Shown here in pieces: positions 24,861-32,432 of a DNA stretch of 64,000 nt. Below the pieces are notes generated by a model. It worked only from the letters and a program-made list of their open reading frames with translations. It did not search any database and was not told the origin of the DNA. Position 1 is the first letter of the stretch. Each line of letters starts with the position of its first letter. Origin of the DNA: an uncultured Saprospirales bacterium (GTDB taxonomy: Bacteria > Bacteroidota > Bacteroidia > Chitinophagales > Saprospiraceae); NCBI GenBank assembly GCA_937864265.1, contig CALMIR010000200.1:1-64000 (forward strand). Reading direction: 5' to 3'. Made by a program: the position numbers and the translations under genes.

Positions 24861-25855
24861 AGCTGGTTGTTTTGGTGGTTTCTCAGGGCGTTTAATAAGG
24901 TCGAAAACTCATGTTCTATTTCCCTTAGCCATTCATTTATACTTCTGTCGTTGCCTTCTTGGTGATCTTCGTGGAAAAGTTTTTGCAATAAACTGGAAGC
25001 CGTTTCGTATTCTTTTTCTAGTTGTTTGTGAAGCGCTAAGTTGACGTAGCAGTCGTCGAATTCGTAGGATTTGCCATCTTCCTTACCGAAAACACTCAAT
25101 GCTTCTTTTTCTGGATCAGTTAGGCATCGGCACTGATCGTCCATAAAACAGTGCACCCGAAGGTATAACAGTTTTGTCCTACTCAGGTGTTCGCGCATTT
25201 GCTCATAAGACCATACTTGATGACCGGGATAGATGGCGTAAAAATGGCTGAGTAAGTCTTCTTTCAGTTCAAAAATTTTCGTGTAAAACTCGTGTCGGTA
25301 GTATTCCCAAACTTTGTCGAAGTAGAGTTGGTAAACGATTTTGGCCTTATTATCGGCTACGCGAATTTCCGGCTGATCTTTCTCTGCGGTCTTAGTAAAG
25401 AAACGCCCATCATCGCTCAATAAGTTCCGATAAATGAAATCGCGGCTGCCGCCGATCAAAAAACATTTATCAACCTGATGGTCACGCAGCAATGCCCGGA
25501 CTTCCTCATCGCCAAAACCATCTCGCCGATGCAGGAAAACATAAAGCTGATTGTTCGCTTTTTTCAGGTGTTGTACCAATTTTGACAGGTATTGAAAACA
25601 ACCATCGCTTAGGTTTCCGGCGTGTTTTTCGATATAGGTACGCACAACAGTCGCAGGCGGCTCGGTAGCCGGGTTGGTATCATCCGGGCGTTGGTCACAG
25701 ACGGTATAGCGGTCGAATAGGGTATTTTCTGCCAGCTTTATGAAATTTTCATCCGGCTGGAAGCGCATTGCTTGTAATAAGTCTTGTGAAACTACGTTTC
25801 TACTTCTTTCAAAATTTCGCCATTTCCAGACGATGAGCATGATTCGTTCTTTCAT
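24857..25855 (-). CDS. unknown alpha/beta protein of locus A
   Basis: 332 residues from the ATG at 25855 (MKERIMLIVWKWRNFE), 10 bp after the kinase-like gene. No family recognised. It shares with the locus B protein (36190-37239) a first strand of type ILIVWKW..FE, a second strand with FLHR followed by an acidic patch and a V/ALL helix, and a third strand KCFL...RDFIY. It also shares YFDKVWEYYRHEF...KIFELKEDLL. This pattern looks like a Rossmann-type or caspase-like alpha/beta core with a helical C-terminus, but no catalytic pair can be named with confidence. Tight coupling suggests it works with the kinase-like protein. Confidence 0.75.
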   Translation of the reverse strand: MKERIMLIVWKWRNFERSRNVVSQDLLQAMRFQPDENFIKLAENTLFDRYTVCDQRPDDTNPATEPPATVVRTYIEKHAGNLSDGCFQYLSKLVQHLKKANNQLYVFLHRRDGFGDEEVRALLRDHQVDKCFLIGGSRDFIYRNLLSDDGRFFTKTAEKDQPEIRVADNKAKIVYQLYFDKVWEYYRHEFYTKIFELKEDLLSHFYAIYPGHQVWSYEQMREHLSRTKLLYLRVHCFMDDQCRCLTDPEKEALSVFGKEDGKSYEFDDCYVNLALHKQLEKEYETASSLLQKLFHEDHQEGNDRSINEWLREIEHEFSTLLNALRNHQNNQL

Positions 25856-25865
25856 TAGCTTGGTT

Positions 25866-28800
25866 TTAGGAGCCAAACAATACTTTCATCAAATTGTATT
25901 TCAAATCGATATCATCCGATTTTAGTTCTGCGGTTTCTACGGCTTCGATGAGCATTTCTACCGGGCGGAAAGTGGTGTGGGCACTATAATAGGGATCGCT
26001 TTCGATTTTTTTCCACCATTCCTCGCGCCCTCGGCCAGTAGTGACCACGAAGATGCAGTTGTCACTTAACAGCTCCCCAACTTGCTCTTTTAAAAATCGG
26101 TCAATACCCGCTTCGGTGTATTTTTTGCCATTTCCATCCAACATTGCTTCCAGGAAAGAGAGGTGTATGATGATGAAATGGTACTTATCCAATCCTTCTT
26201 GCTTTATTTTGTCCCACCTTTCCCGCGATTCCCAGTAAATACCGCATTGGAGTTGCTCGTTCAGATAAGTTCGTTTATCTTTCGGCACACGCTCGGCGAT
26301 GCGGTTATCAAATATGCAGACTTTGGTTTGGATCACTTCTAGTAATTCGCAGAGGTGATCCAGGGTAATGGTAGCCTGATCGAAATCATTGATGTTTTCC
26401 AGATTATCAAAGAATTTTTGCGCCAAAACGCCGTGACTCCTCACCTTTAGGATATTCTTTTCACCTGGATCGCCTGTTTTGCTGTGGGCAAATTTGAGTT
26501 CAAACGCGGGGTAGTCGCCATAGCTATTGCGTTCCGCATCGCTAAGTTCGTCCAGATAGTCGTCCTGGTTGATGTATTGGGGCGCTTTTTCATCGAAGAT
26601 CAGATGGCCGATTTCGGTGCTTTCCCGCACCAGTTTCACCCGGCATTTTTTGTCCTTGAGCCAGCGCAGCAGCCATTGCTGATAGGCCGTTTCTTGCGTG
26701 AAGGTGGCTTCTTGCCGCTCTAATACCCGAATAACACCGTTTTCCCGAACGGCTTTCTTGAAGGAAGCATCGGGGATAGAAACCATCTTGAAGCGGGCTA
26801 TGTTTTCGGCTTCCAGTTCTTGGGTGTGGTGGAGTTCGTGTAGGCGTCGGCCTTGCCAAACGTGGAAGTATTTTTTGAAATAGCCGGTTTGGGCGTGATT
26901 CGTTGTATTTTTTAAGTTCTCTTCTGCTTCTTCCAAATTTCGGCCCTGAACTTCAAAATCAATCTCGGCATCACCTTCTGGCCCGGTGCTATATGCCGAG
27001 CGCATCCAGGGATAATAGTGCCGATCTCTGTCCGATTTTTGCTTCTGCACACTGGTGAAATTGTTGTTGAACAACATAGCCGCACAGATTTTATCCTGAA
27101 AGTTGCCGCCCAAGCGAGCCTGATTGGTTTCTGGGATGATGATATCCCCCATCAGGTTTTTTAGGCGCTTGGAGATAACATGTTCTTCTTTGTCGTATAA
27201 ACGGGTTTTGTGGTTCAGCCAGACTCCTATTTTAAAAAGTTGTTTATCCCTTTCCTTATAAGAATCATCAATTCCAGAGAGTGTGCCTGGGCGAATACCG
27301 ATGTACAGGTCAAGCCCGTTTTGCTGCATTTGCTCCAAATCAGCTACCGGATAATGCTTTACATTGCGGATTTCGTTTTCCATCAAGGTGAATAGCGCGT
27401 GTTTGCCTACTACGCCGCCTGGTAGGAAAATTTCGCAATTTTTCAGTTTGTTTGCCAACAAATGGAATAATGGGCCTTCGTGTACATAGGTATGGCTAAA
27501 GCCGGAATCCTGCAAATCGCCTACGTTGATGGTAGCAAAAAGGCCGTCAAGTAAGGTATTGCTGGCTTCGTCTTTGTCTATTTGATACACCCTGCGAAAT
27601 GCAATAGGGTCATAGTCTTCAGGCTTGTATTGCCTGCCAGAATAAAATCTAAAATGGATGTTCAGCTTGGTGATGCCCTCCGAGTAAGCAATCGTACCGA
27701 GGTAAAGGGGATTGTTGATAAAATCGTGCCACAGCACATCGTACAAGCTGCGTATTTCACCGCCAAACTGTTGGTCGCGGGTGATGCCGCTCCAGAAAGC
27801 CCCTTTTTCCAGCAAGAACTTGAACAAGGGGTGCAATTGTTCGGCCAAAGGGAGGAACTGATCGCGCACAGGCAGGAAGACACCTCCCTTTTTTCGGCGA
27901 TCCACAATTTGAATCCAACGCGCCAAATCGCCCAATATGCCGGATTCAATGTCTTTGGGTTGGTAGGCATCGGGGAAGCGTTCGGCCAAGTAGTCGCGCA
28001 GTTGGATGCCCCATTCCTTAAAAGAGGGGTGTTCGGCTATTTCTTTGATCAGTGCGCTGATTTCCTCCTCGTTTCCAGCCCGCTGCTGAAACCACCACTT
28101 GAGTACGGTAAGGCTGTGGGCGCTGATGTTGTGGGCATAGGAGTCAATGAGTATGGAAATGATGGCGCGCTTGCGGTGCTCTTGTTTGAGGTATTCGGGG
28201 ACGGCGTCGTTTTGGTCAATTCGAGTGAGGTAATAATCGTAGGAATCTATATAGTACAGTCTGTATTTTAGCTCCTTGAAGATGGGGTTAGTAGTAGAGG
28301 CTTTTTCGTATTCTTCACTGATCAAATAATCTAGTTCTTCCCTTACCGCTGATTTCTTTTCCATATTATCTCCAACCAAATCCCAGTCTAACAACAAGCC
28401 CTCATATTCGAGGCTAAAATGGCGAATGAGTTGCCTCCAACTTTTAGGATCATAAAATATGTCCTTGTCACTTTGTTGGAAAATGATGTGAACGACTCCA
28501 TCAAATTGGCCGAATTGAATGAGCGGTAAAGAAATGAAAAGATCCGTGGATATATCAAAGAAATGGTTAATTATGGGATATTCGTGTGCTTGTTCATGTT
28601 GTAGTATGCCTTGTTCATTCTTTTCTGAATTATCAAAATAGGCTTTTAAGTCTCCCTTGGGGATATCTTTTAATTCAAGCTCCCCTTCTGAATAAGAATT
28701 GAATAAGTCGCCAGCTACCCTGGCATCGCCTAATTTTATGGAATACTGGGCTAGGCCATCCACTGCCACAACAACGCCCTCATCGTCAGCAATTGATTTG

Positions 28801-29027
28801 GCTTTCGATGAAAATTTAATCTGCTCTTTTATTCCTCCGTATATCAAAGTGTCTTTTTCAGCACCTAAGCTGCGGTCTAAGATATTGAGGAGCAACAAAA
28901 CTTCGCCTTCGCATTCAGAAACCCATCTGACCAATGGATAAAGACGAGAAATTAACTGAGGGCAAAATTTTGTCTTAAAATCTTCTATCGGTGCTCTTTT
29001 TAGCGGGATATTAGGTGTAATTGCCAT
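25866..29027 (-). CDS. large GAF/histidine-kinase-like signalling protein, locus A
   Basis: 1053 residues, soluble. A GAF-like sensor lies at about 30-230 (LFISLPLIQFGQFDGVVHII). A helical segment carries AHNISAHSL with H299 and H304, placed like the phospho-acceptor H-box of a DHp domain. At about 530-680 there are GHKL-like boxes: an N-box (LMENEIRNVKHY, N551 and N555), a strand IGVWLN, and GGNFQDK at 640-646 in the place of a G-box. The last ~155 residues resemble a receiver (VCIFDNRI, YHFIIIHLSFLE, FVVTTGRGR), but the phospho-acceptor aspartate is missing. I infer a highly divergent histidine kinase with built-in pseudo-receiver. ATP binding and phosphotransfer are not proven. The paralog is at 37236-40394. 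Confidence 0.75.
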   Translation of the reverse strand: MAITPNIPLKRAPIEDFKTKFCPQLISRLYPLVRWVSECEGEVLLLLNILDRSLGAEKDTLIYGGIKEQIKFSSKAKSIADDEGVVVAVDGLAQYSIKLGDARVAGDLFNSYSEGELELKDIPKGDLKAYFDNSEKNEQGILQHEQAHEYPIINHFFDISTDLFISLPLIQFGQFDGVVHIIFQQSDKDIFYDPKSWRQLIRHFSLEYEGLLLDWDLVGDNMEKKSAVREELDYLISEEYEKASTTNPIFKELKYRLYYIDSYDYYLTRIDQNDAVPEYLKQEHRKRAIISILIDSYAHNISAHSLTVLKWWFQQRAGNEEEISALIKEIAEHPSFKEWGIQLRDYLAERFPDAYQPKDIESGILGDLARWIQIVDRRKKGGVFLPVRDQFLPLAEQLHPLFKFLLEKGAFWSGITRDQQFGGEIRSLYDVLWHDFINNPLYLGTIAYSEGITKLNIHFRFYSGRQYKPEDYDPIAFRRVYQIDKDEASNTLLDGLFATINVGDLQDSGFSHTYVHEGPLFHLLANKLKNCEIFLPGGVVGKHALFTLMENEIRNVKHYPVADLEQMQQNGLDLYIGIRPGTLSGIDDSYKERDKQLFKIGVWLNHKTRLYDKEEHVISKRLKNLMGDIIIPETNQARLGGNFQDKICAAMLFNNNFTSVQKQKSDRDRHYYPWMRSAYSTGPEGDAEIDFEVQGRNLEEAEENLKNTTNHAQTGYFKKYFHVWQGRRLHELHHTQELEAENIARFKMVSIPDASFKKAVRENGVIRVLERQEATFTQETAYQQWLLRWLKDKKCRVKLVRESTEIGHLIFDEKAPQYINQDDYLDELSDAERNSYGDYPAFELKFAHSKTGDPGEKNILKVRSHGVLAQKFFDNLENINDFDQATITLDHLCELLEVIQTKVCIFDNRIAERVPKDKRTYLNEQLQCGIYWESRERWDKIKQEGLDKYHFIIIHLSFLEAMLDGNGKKYTEAGIDRFLKEQVGELLSDNCIFVVTTGRGREEWWKKIESDPYYSAHTTFRPVEMLIEAVETAELKSDDIDLKYNLMKVLFGS

Positions 29028-29121
29028 AAGTTATGCCATTTTAATGAATACCATTGTAAATTAACGGAATTCTTGGCATAACTTAATACGCCCGCACTGA
29101 TTTTTTTATATATAACAACCT

Positions 29122-30501
29122 TTAGTTTGACATTTCTTTTTCTCTTACTGTTTCGCAGGAAGTGGCAGTACTTGTATTTGAGGCAGATTCAAAGGGTTGA
29201 TTTGCTGAGTCTTGGTCATTTACAGGATTCCCATTTCCATTTGGTTTTTTAGATAAATGTTCCTCACAATAGTACTTTTCGCCTCTATTATAAGCTGTCT
29301 TAGCCTTTCGAATATGGTAATAATAGCGATTCCAAAAAGCAATATCGGTGAGAGCCAACAAACCAGCAGCGCAAGCATTAGCATCATTTGTAAATATTGC
29401 TTTGGCTTGTTCAGCGATGCTTTTTCCAGCTTTAGTGGACTGATTCATAGCATCACTTTCAATGATTTCTTGTAAGATTTCGTTGTGCTGACCTTCTAGC
29501 AATTCGCTATCTTTAGCAGAGAAAATAGGATGCTTTTTTCTGTACAACGCGTACTGATGGATGATGCGCTTTTTTCCTTTTTTCTTTATATTTAGATGAA
29601 TCAAGATAGGCAAAGAAATGGTGCTATTTTTTAAATCAGATAGCACGTCAGTTGCTTTTTTGTTGTTATTGTCCACATCTAAAACAAAGTCCGTGTTATC
29701 GTTAACCACTTGAAAATACAATCCCATCAGTTGGGCAAATGAAATAATTTTTGACGAAATAGCTGTCAAATAAGAAAGCCCTGTCATTTCGAGCAAGATT
29801 TCGGCCAGCGATTTCAATAGGCTGGAATTGATCAAGTAAATCCGTACAAAATAATAATCCAATACATTAGAGCAAGAAGAGAACTGGGTTTTTAACTCAA
29901 TGATTAGGTCATTGATTAAATGTAGTTCTTCTTTTTTGAAATTTTCGATCCAGTTTTCGCACGGCTTGTTTTTATAAAATTCTCGAAAACCGAAGTTTTT
30001 ATCCATCAGTTGCCCCCTATCCACATCATTGAAAGCACGCCGCATTTTGCTTCTTATCAGGTGCACATATTCTGCAGGAAATAAGTGGACATATTCATCT
30101 AAAATGGCATCTTTCAACAAATTACCCGCTCCCAGGTTATTCCCAATACTCCTCGTATCACACACCCCAAACTTATTGTCATACACCTGATTGTGGATAT
30201 ACATGAGCGCCATAGCCGCATCTGCCAGGAAGGCCAGCTTGACTAAATGTTCCTTTGGGATGGCACGGAAGGGCAATTGCTGCCTTTGGGCATCCTCCTC
30301 TAGGTACTGATAAGCCCAAAACACGAAAGACGACCGCACCGAGATGGTGTTCAGTCGTCTTTCCAGTGCACTAAATATAATGTCATCAAATTGCTGTCCG
30401 ATAAGCGGGTTTGCTCGATGAAAGCAAGCTTTTATATTGGGTAGTTCGTCGCTAATTTGCTGACGAACGCTTTCCATGAATTTAAATTTTGTCATGTCCA
30501 T
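29122..30501 (-). CDS. divergent polyprenyl-synthetase-like protein, locus A
   Basis: 459 residues from the ATG at 30501 (MDMTKFKF; 30495 is the alternative). The fold is recognisable as class I isoprenoid synthase. The first aspartate-rich region reads YIHNQVYDNK (H103, N104, D108) where true enzymes have HDDxxD, followed by the R...N..AGNLL pattern. The second reads FQVVNDNTDF (N267 D268 D271), then KATDVLSDLKNSTISLPILI as in geranylgeranyl-diphosphate synthases. The first metal site is thus largely lost and the second partly kept, so normal chain elongation is doubtful. It may be a terpene-binding sensor or an altered enzyme. First gene of locus A, behind a sigma54-type promoter. Confidence 0.8.
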   Translation of the reverse strand: MDMTKFKFMESVRQQISDELPNIKACFHRANPLIGQQFDDIIFSALERRLNTISVRSSFVFWAYQYLEEDAQRQQLPFRAIPKEHLVKLAFLADAAMALMYIHNQVYDNKFGVCDTRSIGNNLGAGNLLKDAILDEYVHLFPAEYVHLIRSKMRRAFNDVDRGQLMDKNFGFREFYKNKPCENWIENFKKEELHLINDLIIELKTQFSSCSNVLDYYFVRIYLINSSLLKSLAEILLEMTGLSYLTAISSKIISFAQLMGLYFQVVNDNTDFVLDVDNNNKKATDVLSDLKNSTISLPILIHLNIKKKGKKRIIHQYALYRKKHPIFSAKDSELLEGQHNEILQEIIESDAMNQSTKAGKSIAEQAKAIFTNDANACAAGLLALTDIAFWNRYYYHIRKAKTAYNRGEKYYCEEHLSKKPNGNGNPVNDQDSANQPFESASNTSTATSCETVREKEMSN

Positions 30502-30674
30502 GATAGCTGTTTTTTGATTCCACAAGACCGTTTAAGTGTTGGTATTAACCAACGGCCTCGTGGAACAGCTATTTCTTGTTTTTGTTTTTGGGTGCATATT
30601 GTTGGCTTACATCTTGTGTTCTCAAAGGTCAGAGGTATCGGGTGCTTCTTTAGCCCAGAAAAATGCAGTTCCAT
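30492..30674 (-). CDS. possible leader peptide gene of locus A
   Basis: A 60-residue basic open frame (MELHFSGLKKHPIPL at the start) begins 30 bp after the predicted sigma54 start site and overlaps the first 10 bp of the synthetase-like gene. The position resembles that of the three small genes behind their promoters, but the sequence is not clearly related. It might be a translated leader or just chance. Confidence 0.25.
   Translation of the reverse strand: MELHFSGLKKHPIPLTFENTRCKPTICTQKQKQEIAVPRGRWLIPTLKRSCGIKKQLSWT
30503..30572 (-). promoter_or_regulatory. nested inverted repeat in the locus A leader
   Basis: ATAGCTGTT and AACAGCTAT (9 bp) bracket further arms GTGGAA/TTCCAC, CCGTT/AACGG and an inner GTTGGT-TAAT-ACCAAC hairpin. 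The outer arm ends right before the start codon of the synthetase-like gene, so an RNA hairpin there could hide the start region. A translational switch is an inference. Confidence 0.45.
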
Positions 30675-30714
30675 GTACACCGTTGGTGAATAAATGATTT
30701 ACACTATAATATTA

Positions 30715-30730
30715 AGCAATTCTCATACCT
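30715..30730 (-). promoter_or_regulatory. sigma54-type promoter of locus A
   Basis: On the minus strand AGGTATGAGAATTGCT, GG-N10-GC. It agrees with TGGYAYRNNNNTTGCW at all but the first base. Predicted start near 30704, about 200 bp before the first gene. Confidence 0.6.
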
Positions 30731-30838
30731 GTTTGTATTTTAAATTTCTATTATCTTTTAAGTGCTTGTTTTTCAGTATTATATGTAACAATCTATCCAT
30801 AAGCCTCTTCTGGAAAGGTTTATGATTTTTTTCTAATT

Positions 30839-30862
30839 CGATTTTTTTTCGAAAAAAAATCG
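30839..30862. promoter_or_regulatory. 24-bp perfect palindrome upstream of locus A
   Basis: CGATTTTTTTTC followed by its exact reverse complement, then GGAAAAATTTAGAATTCG. It lies about 110-135 bp upstream of the locus A promoter, and its flank TCGGAAAA resembles the TCCGAAAA sites of the other promoters, so it is a candidate activator site. Confidence 0.5.
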
Positions 30863-31199
30863 GAAAAATTTAGAATTCGAAATTTTAGGGGTAAAAATAT
30901 CTCTTCACAAACCAGGGGTTTGCAATCCCAAAACAGCAATAGCATGCGACCTTGATGCTATTGGTCCGACCGATTTTAGCAGCTACAACCATTGTGTTAA
31001 CAAGGTATTATTGACAACGCGGACAAGCGCTGTTCGACGAAGGGTAAGGCGTGCTGTAGCTTTTCTCTGAAGAGTAGTACCCATTTATAGCCAAAAACCG
31101 TGCCAAAGCAATGCTTGCCATAATATGCCTTCGCTTGGGTTAAACCTTTTGGCTGAATGCCACAAAAAGTCTTTGATCGGTATGTTTTTTTTGAAAAGA
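30863..31199. other. intergenic region with a possible gene remnant
   Basis: Between the locus A control region and element E3. A minus-strand frame over about 30997-31185 reads through, with TFCGIQPKGLTQAKAYYGKH and later VLLFREKLQHALPFVEQR, which looks like protein, but it has no start of its own and runs into the repeat element. It may be the end of a decayed gene displaced by E3. Family not recognised. Confidence 0.3.
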
Positions 31200-31494
31200 A
31201 ATAAAATTTAAAATGTTGTAAATCAATGGCATGTGGGTTTTGCGAAATTTTTTCAATTTTTTTCGCTCCCTTTTTATGGAATCCACCCGCCCTTAAACTC
31301 TTTATTACGAAACCACTTGAAAACAACAACCCCAAAAAACCATTTGAAGGCAAAAATCTCGATTTTATAAATATCCCAAAAGACACCCCAAAAACCAATT
31401 TTTTAACCTGTATAACCCCTGCATAACCCCATTAAAACCAATCTTGTTTTTAGCCCTAATAAGTGCCTGCCCCCTGGGGGTGGGCTTTTTTTTT
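31200..31494 (+). repeat. repeat element E3, short array
   Basis: Third copy: T-rich lead and ATGGAATCCACCCGCCC as in E1/E2, but only about two ~27-nt units from 31313, then a diverged tail and a terminator at 31465. It has no small gene directly before it, unlike the other three copies. Confidence 0.65.
31465..31494 (+). terminator. intrinsic terminator of element E3
   Basis: GCCTGCCCCCTGGGGGTGGG hairpin followed by C and nine T. The stem is the same as in E4 and a compensated version of E1/E2. Confidence 0.8.
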
Positions 31495-31575
31495 CCTACA
31501 ATCCTAGGGCATAAAAATTTTCTACCCCCAAAGCGATATTCAGGACTTTATCCCTTTCCTCTGAATCGGAAAAAA

Positions 31576-31625
31576 TCCGAAAAAATTGCTGAAAAATCGG
31601 AAGCCTTTCCGAAAAGATTTTGAAT
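31576..31625. promoter_or_regulatory. candidate activator-binding repeats upstream of small gene 3
   Basis: TCCGAAAAAATTGCTGAAAA plus TTTCCGAAAAGATTTTGAAT, aligned base by base with the block of small gene 2. Ends 65 bp upstream of the -24 GG. Confidence 0.6.
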
Positions 31626-31658
31626 CAGAAAAACTAGCCAACAGAATATATAATTGAT

Positions 31659-31671
31659 TATCAATTAGTTA
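31659..31671 (+). promoter_or_regulatory. IHF-consensus site, small gene 3
   Basis: TATCAATTAGTTA matches WATCAANNNNTTR exactly, at the same position as in the sister promoters. Confidence 0.5.
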
Positions 31672-31687
31672 CCATATTGTCTTTGTT

Positions 31688-31705
31688 TTGGCATAAGATT
31701 AGAAC
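31688..31705 (+). promoter_or_regulatory. sigma54-like promoter, small gene 3
   Basis: TTGGCATAAGATTAGAAC, GG-N10-GA. The downstream TATTGGTAT is also kept. Confidence 0.5.
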
Positions 31706-31752
31706 ATCTATTGGTATAAACACGATATTTTAAAAATTAAACATCCAAAGCT

Positions 31753-31998
31753 ATGAAAAATCCAAATCTAATCAGCTTTTCTGCGCACAGCACAGCATTT
31801 CAAGCCCATTCAAGCGAAGTAGCAAACAGCCTTTACCAACTTCGGGCGCACATCCGCCATACGGTGCGGATGCGGAAACCAAATGGCAACTTATTGGCTG
31901 TCCTTACTTTGAATTGGCTGAGTTCCAAAACCGATGCCAACTCTGAAGAGAGCGATGAATGGGAATTAGCCCCGGAAGCGCTTGTCTATATTCCATAA
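31753..31998 (+). CDS. small paralogous protein 3 of the sigma54 cassettes
   Basis: 81 residues, MKNPNLISFSAHST, basic centre LYQLRAHIRHTVRMRK, then LTLNWLSSK and the acidic tail DEWELAPEALVYIP. The ends match small protein 2 almost exactly; the region between differs in length and sequence. No signal peptide. It is the small gene of the locus B side: it ends 434 bp from the end of the locus B operon, convergent to it, with E4 between. Function unknown. Confidence 0.78.
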   Translation: MKNPNLISFSAHSTAFQAHSSEVANSLYQLRAHIRHTVRMRKPNGNLLAVLTLNWLSSKTDANSEESDEWELAPEALVYIP

Positions 31999-32010
31999 GA
32001 TAGCAATTAG

Positions 32011-32037
32011 GCCGCTCTGCATAGAGCGGCTTTTTTT
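32011..32037 (+). terminator. intrinsic terminator, small gene 3
   Basis: A perfect 8-bp stem, GCCGCTCT with AGAGCGGC, a 4-nt loop GCAT, then seven T. Confidence 0.85.
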
Positions 32038-32099
32038 GTAAAAAACAACCTTTACAAACTCATGAAAACCAATTCATAAAGATCAAAGAGAAAAAATAT

Positions 32100-32424
32100 T
32101 TCCTTTTTTTTCTTTTTTTTATGGAATCTGCCCGCCCTTGAACTCTTTATTAGGAAACCATTTGGGAACAACGTACCTGAAAAACCATTTGAAAGCAAAA
32201 ACCTGAAAAACCATTTGGAAGCAACCAACTCCATAAACCTTTTGAAAGCAAAAGCCCCGAAAAGCCTTTTGGAAACAATGACCTTGATTTTTGAATATCC
32301 CAAAAGACATCCCAAAAACCATTTCTTTTTTTGACCTGTATAACCCCTGCATAACCCCATTAAAACCAATCCTATTTTTTAGCCCTATTAAGTGCCTGCC
32401 CCCTGGGGGTGGGCATTTTTTATT
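32100..32424 (+). repeat. repeat element E4 with ~27-nt tandem array
   Basis: Fourth copy: TTTTTTATGGAATCTGCCCG lead, about five diverged units from 32158 to about 32290 (CCATTTGAAAGCAAAAACC and similar), the CCCTGCATAACCCC tail and a terminator at 32394. It closes against the stop codon of the last locus B gene at 32433, just as E2 closes against locus A. Confidence 0.65.
32394..32424 (+). terminator. intrinsic terminator of element E4
   Basis: GCCTGCCCCCTGGGGGTGGG hairpin, then CATTTTTTATT; convergent with the end of locus B. Confidence 0.75.
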
Positions 32425-32432
32425 GGGGGGGG

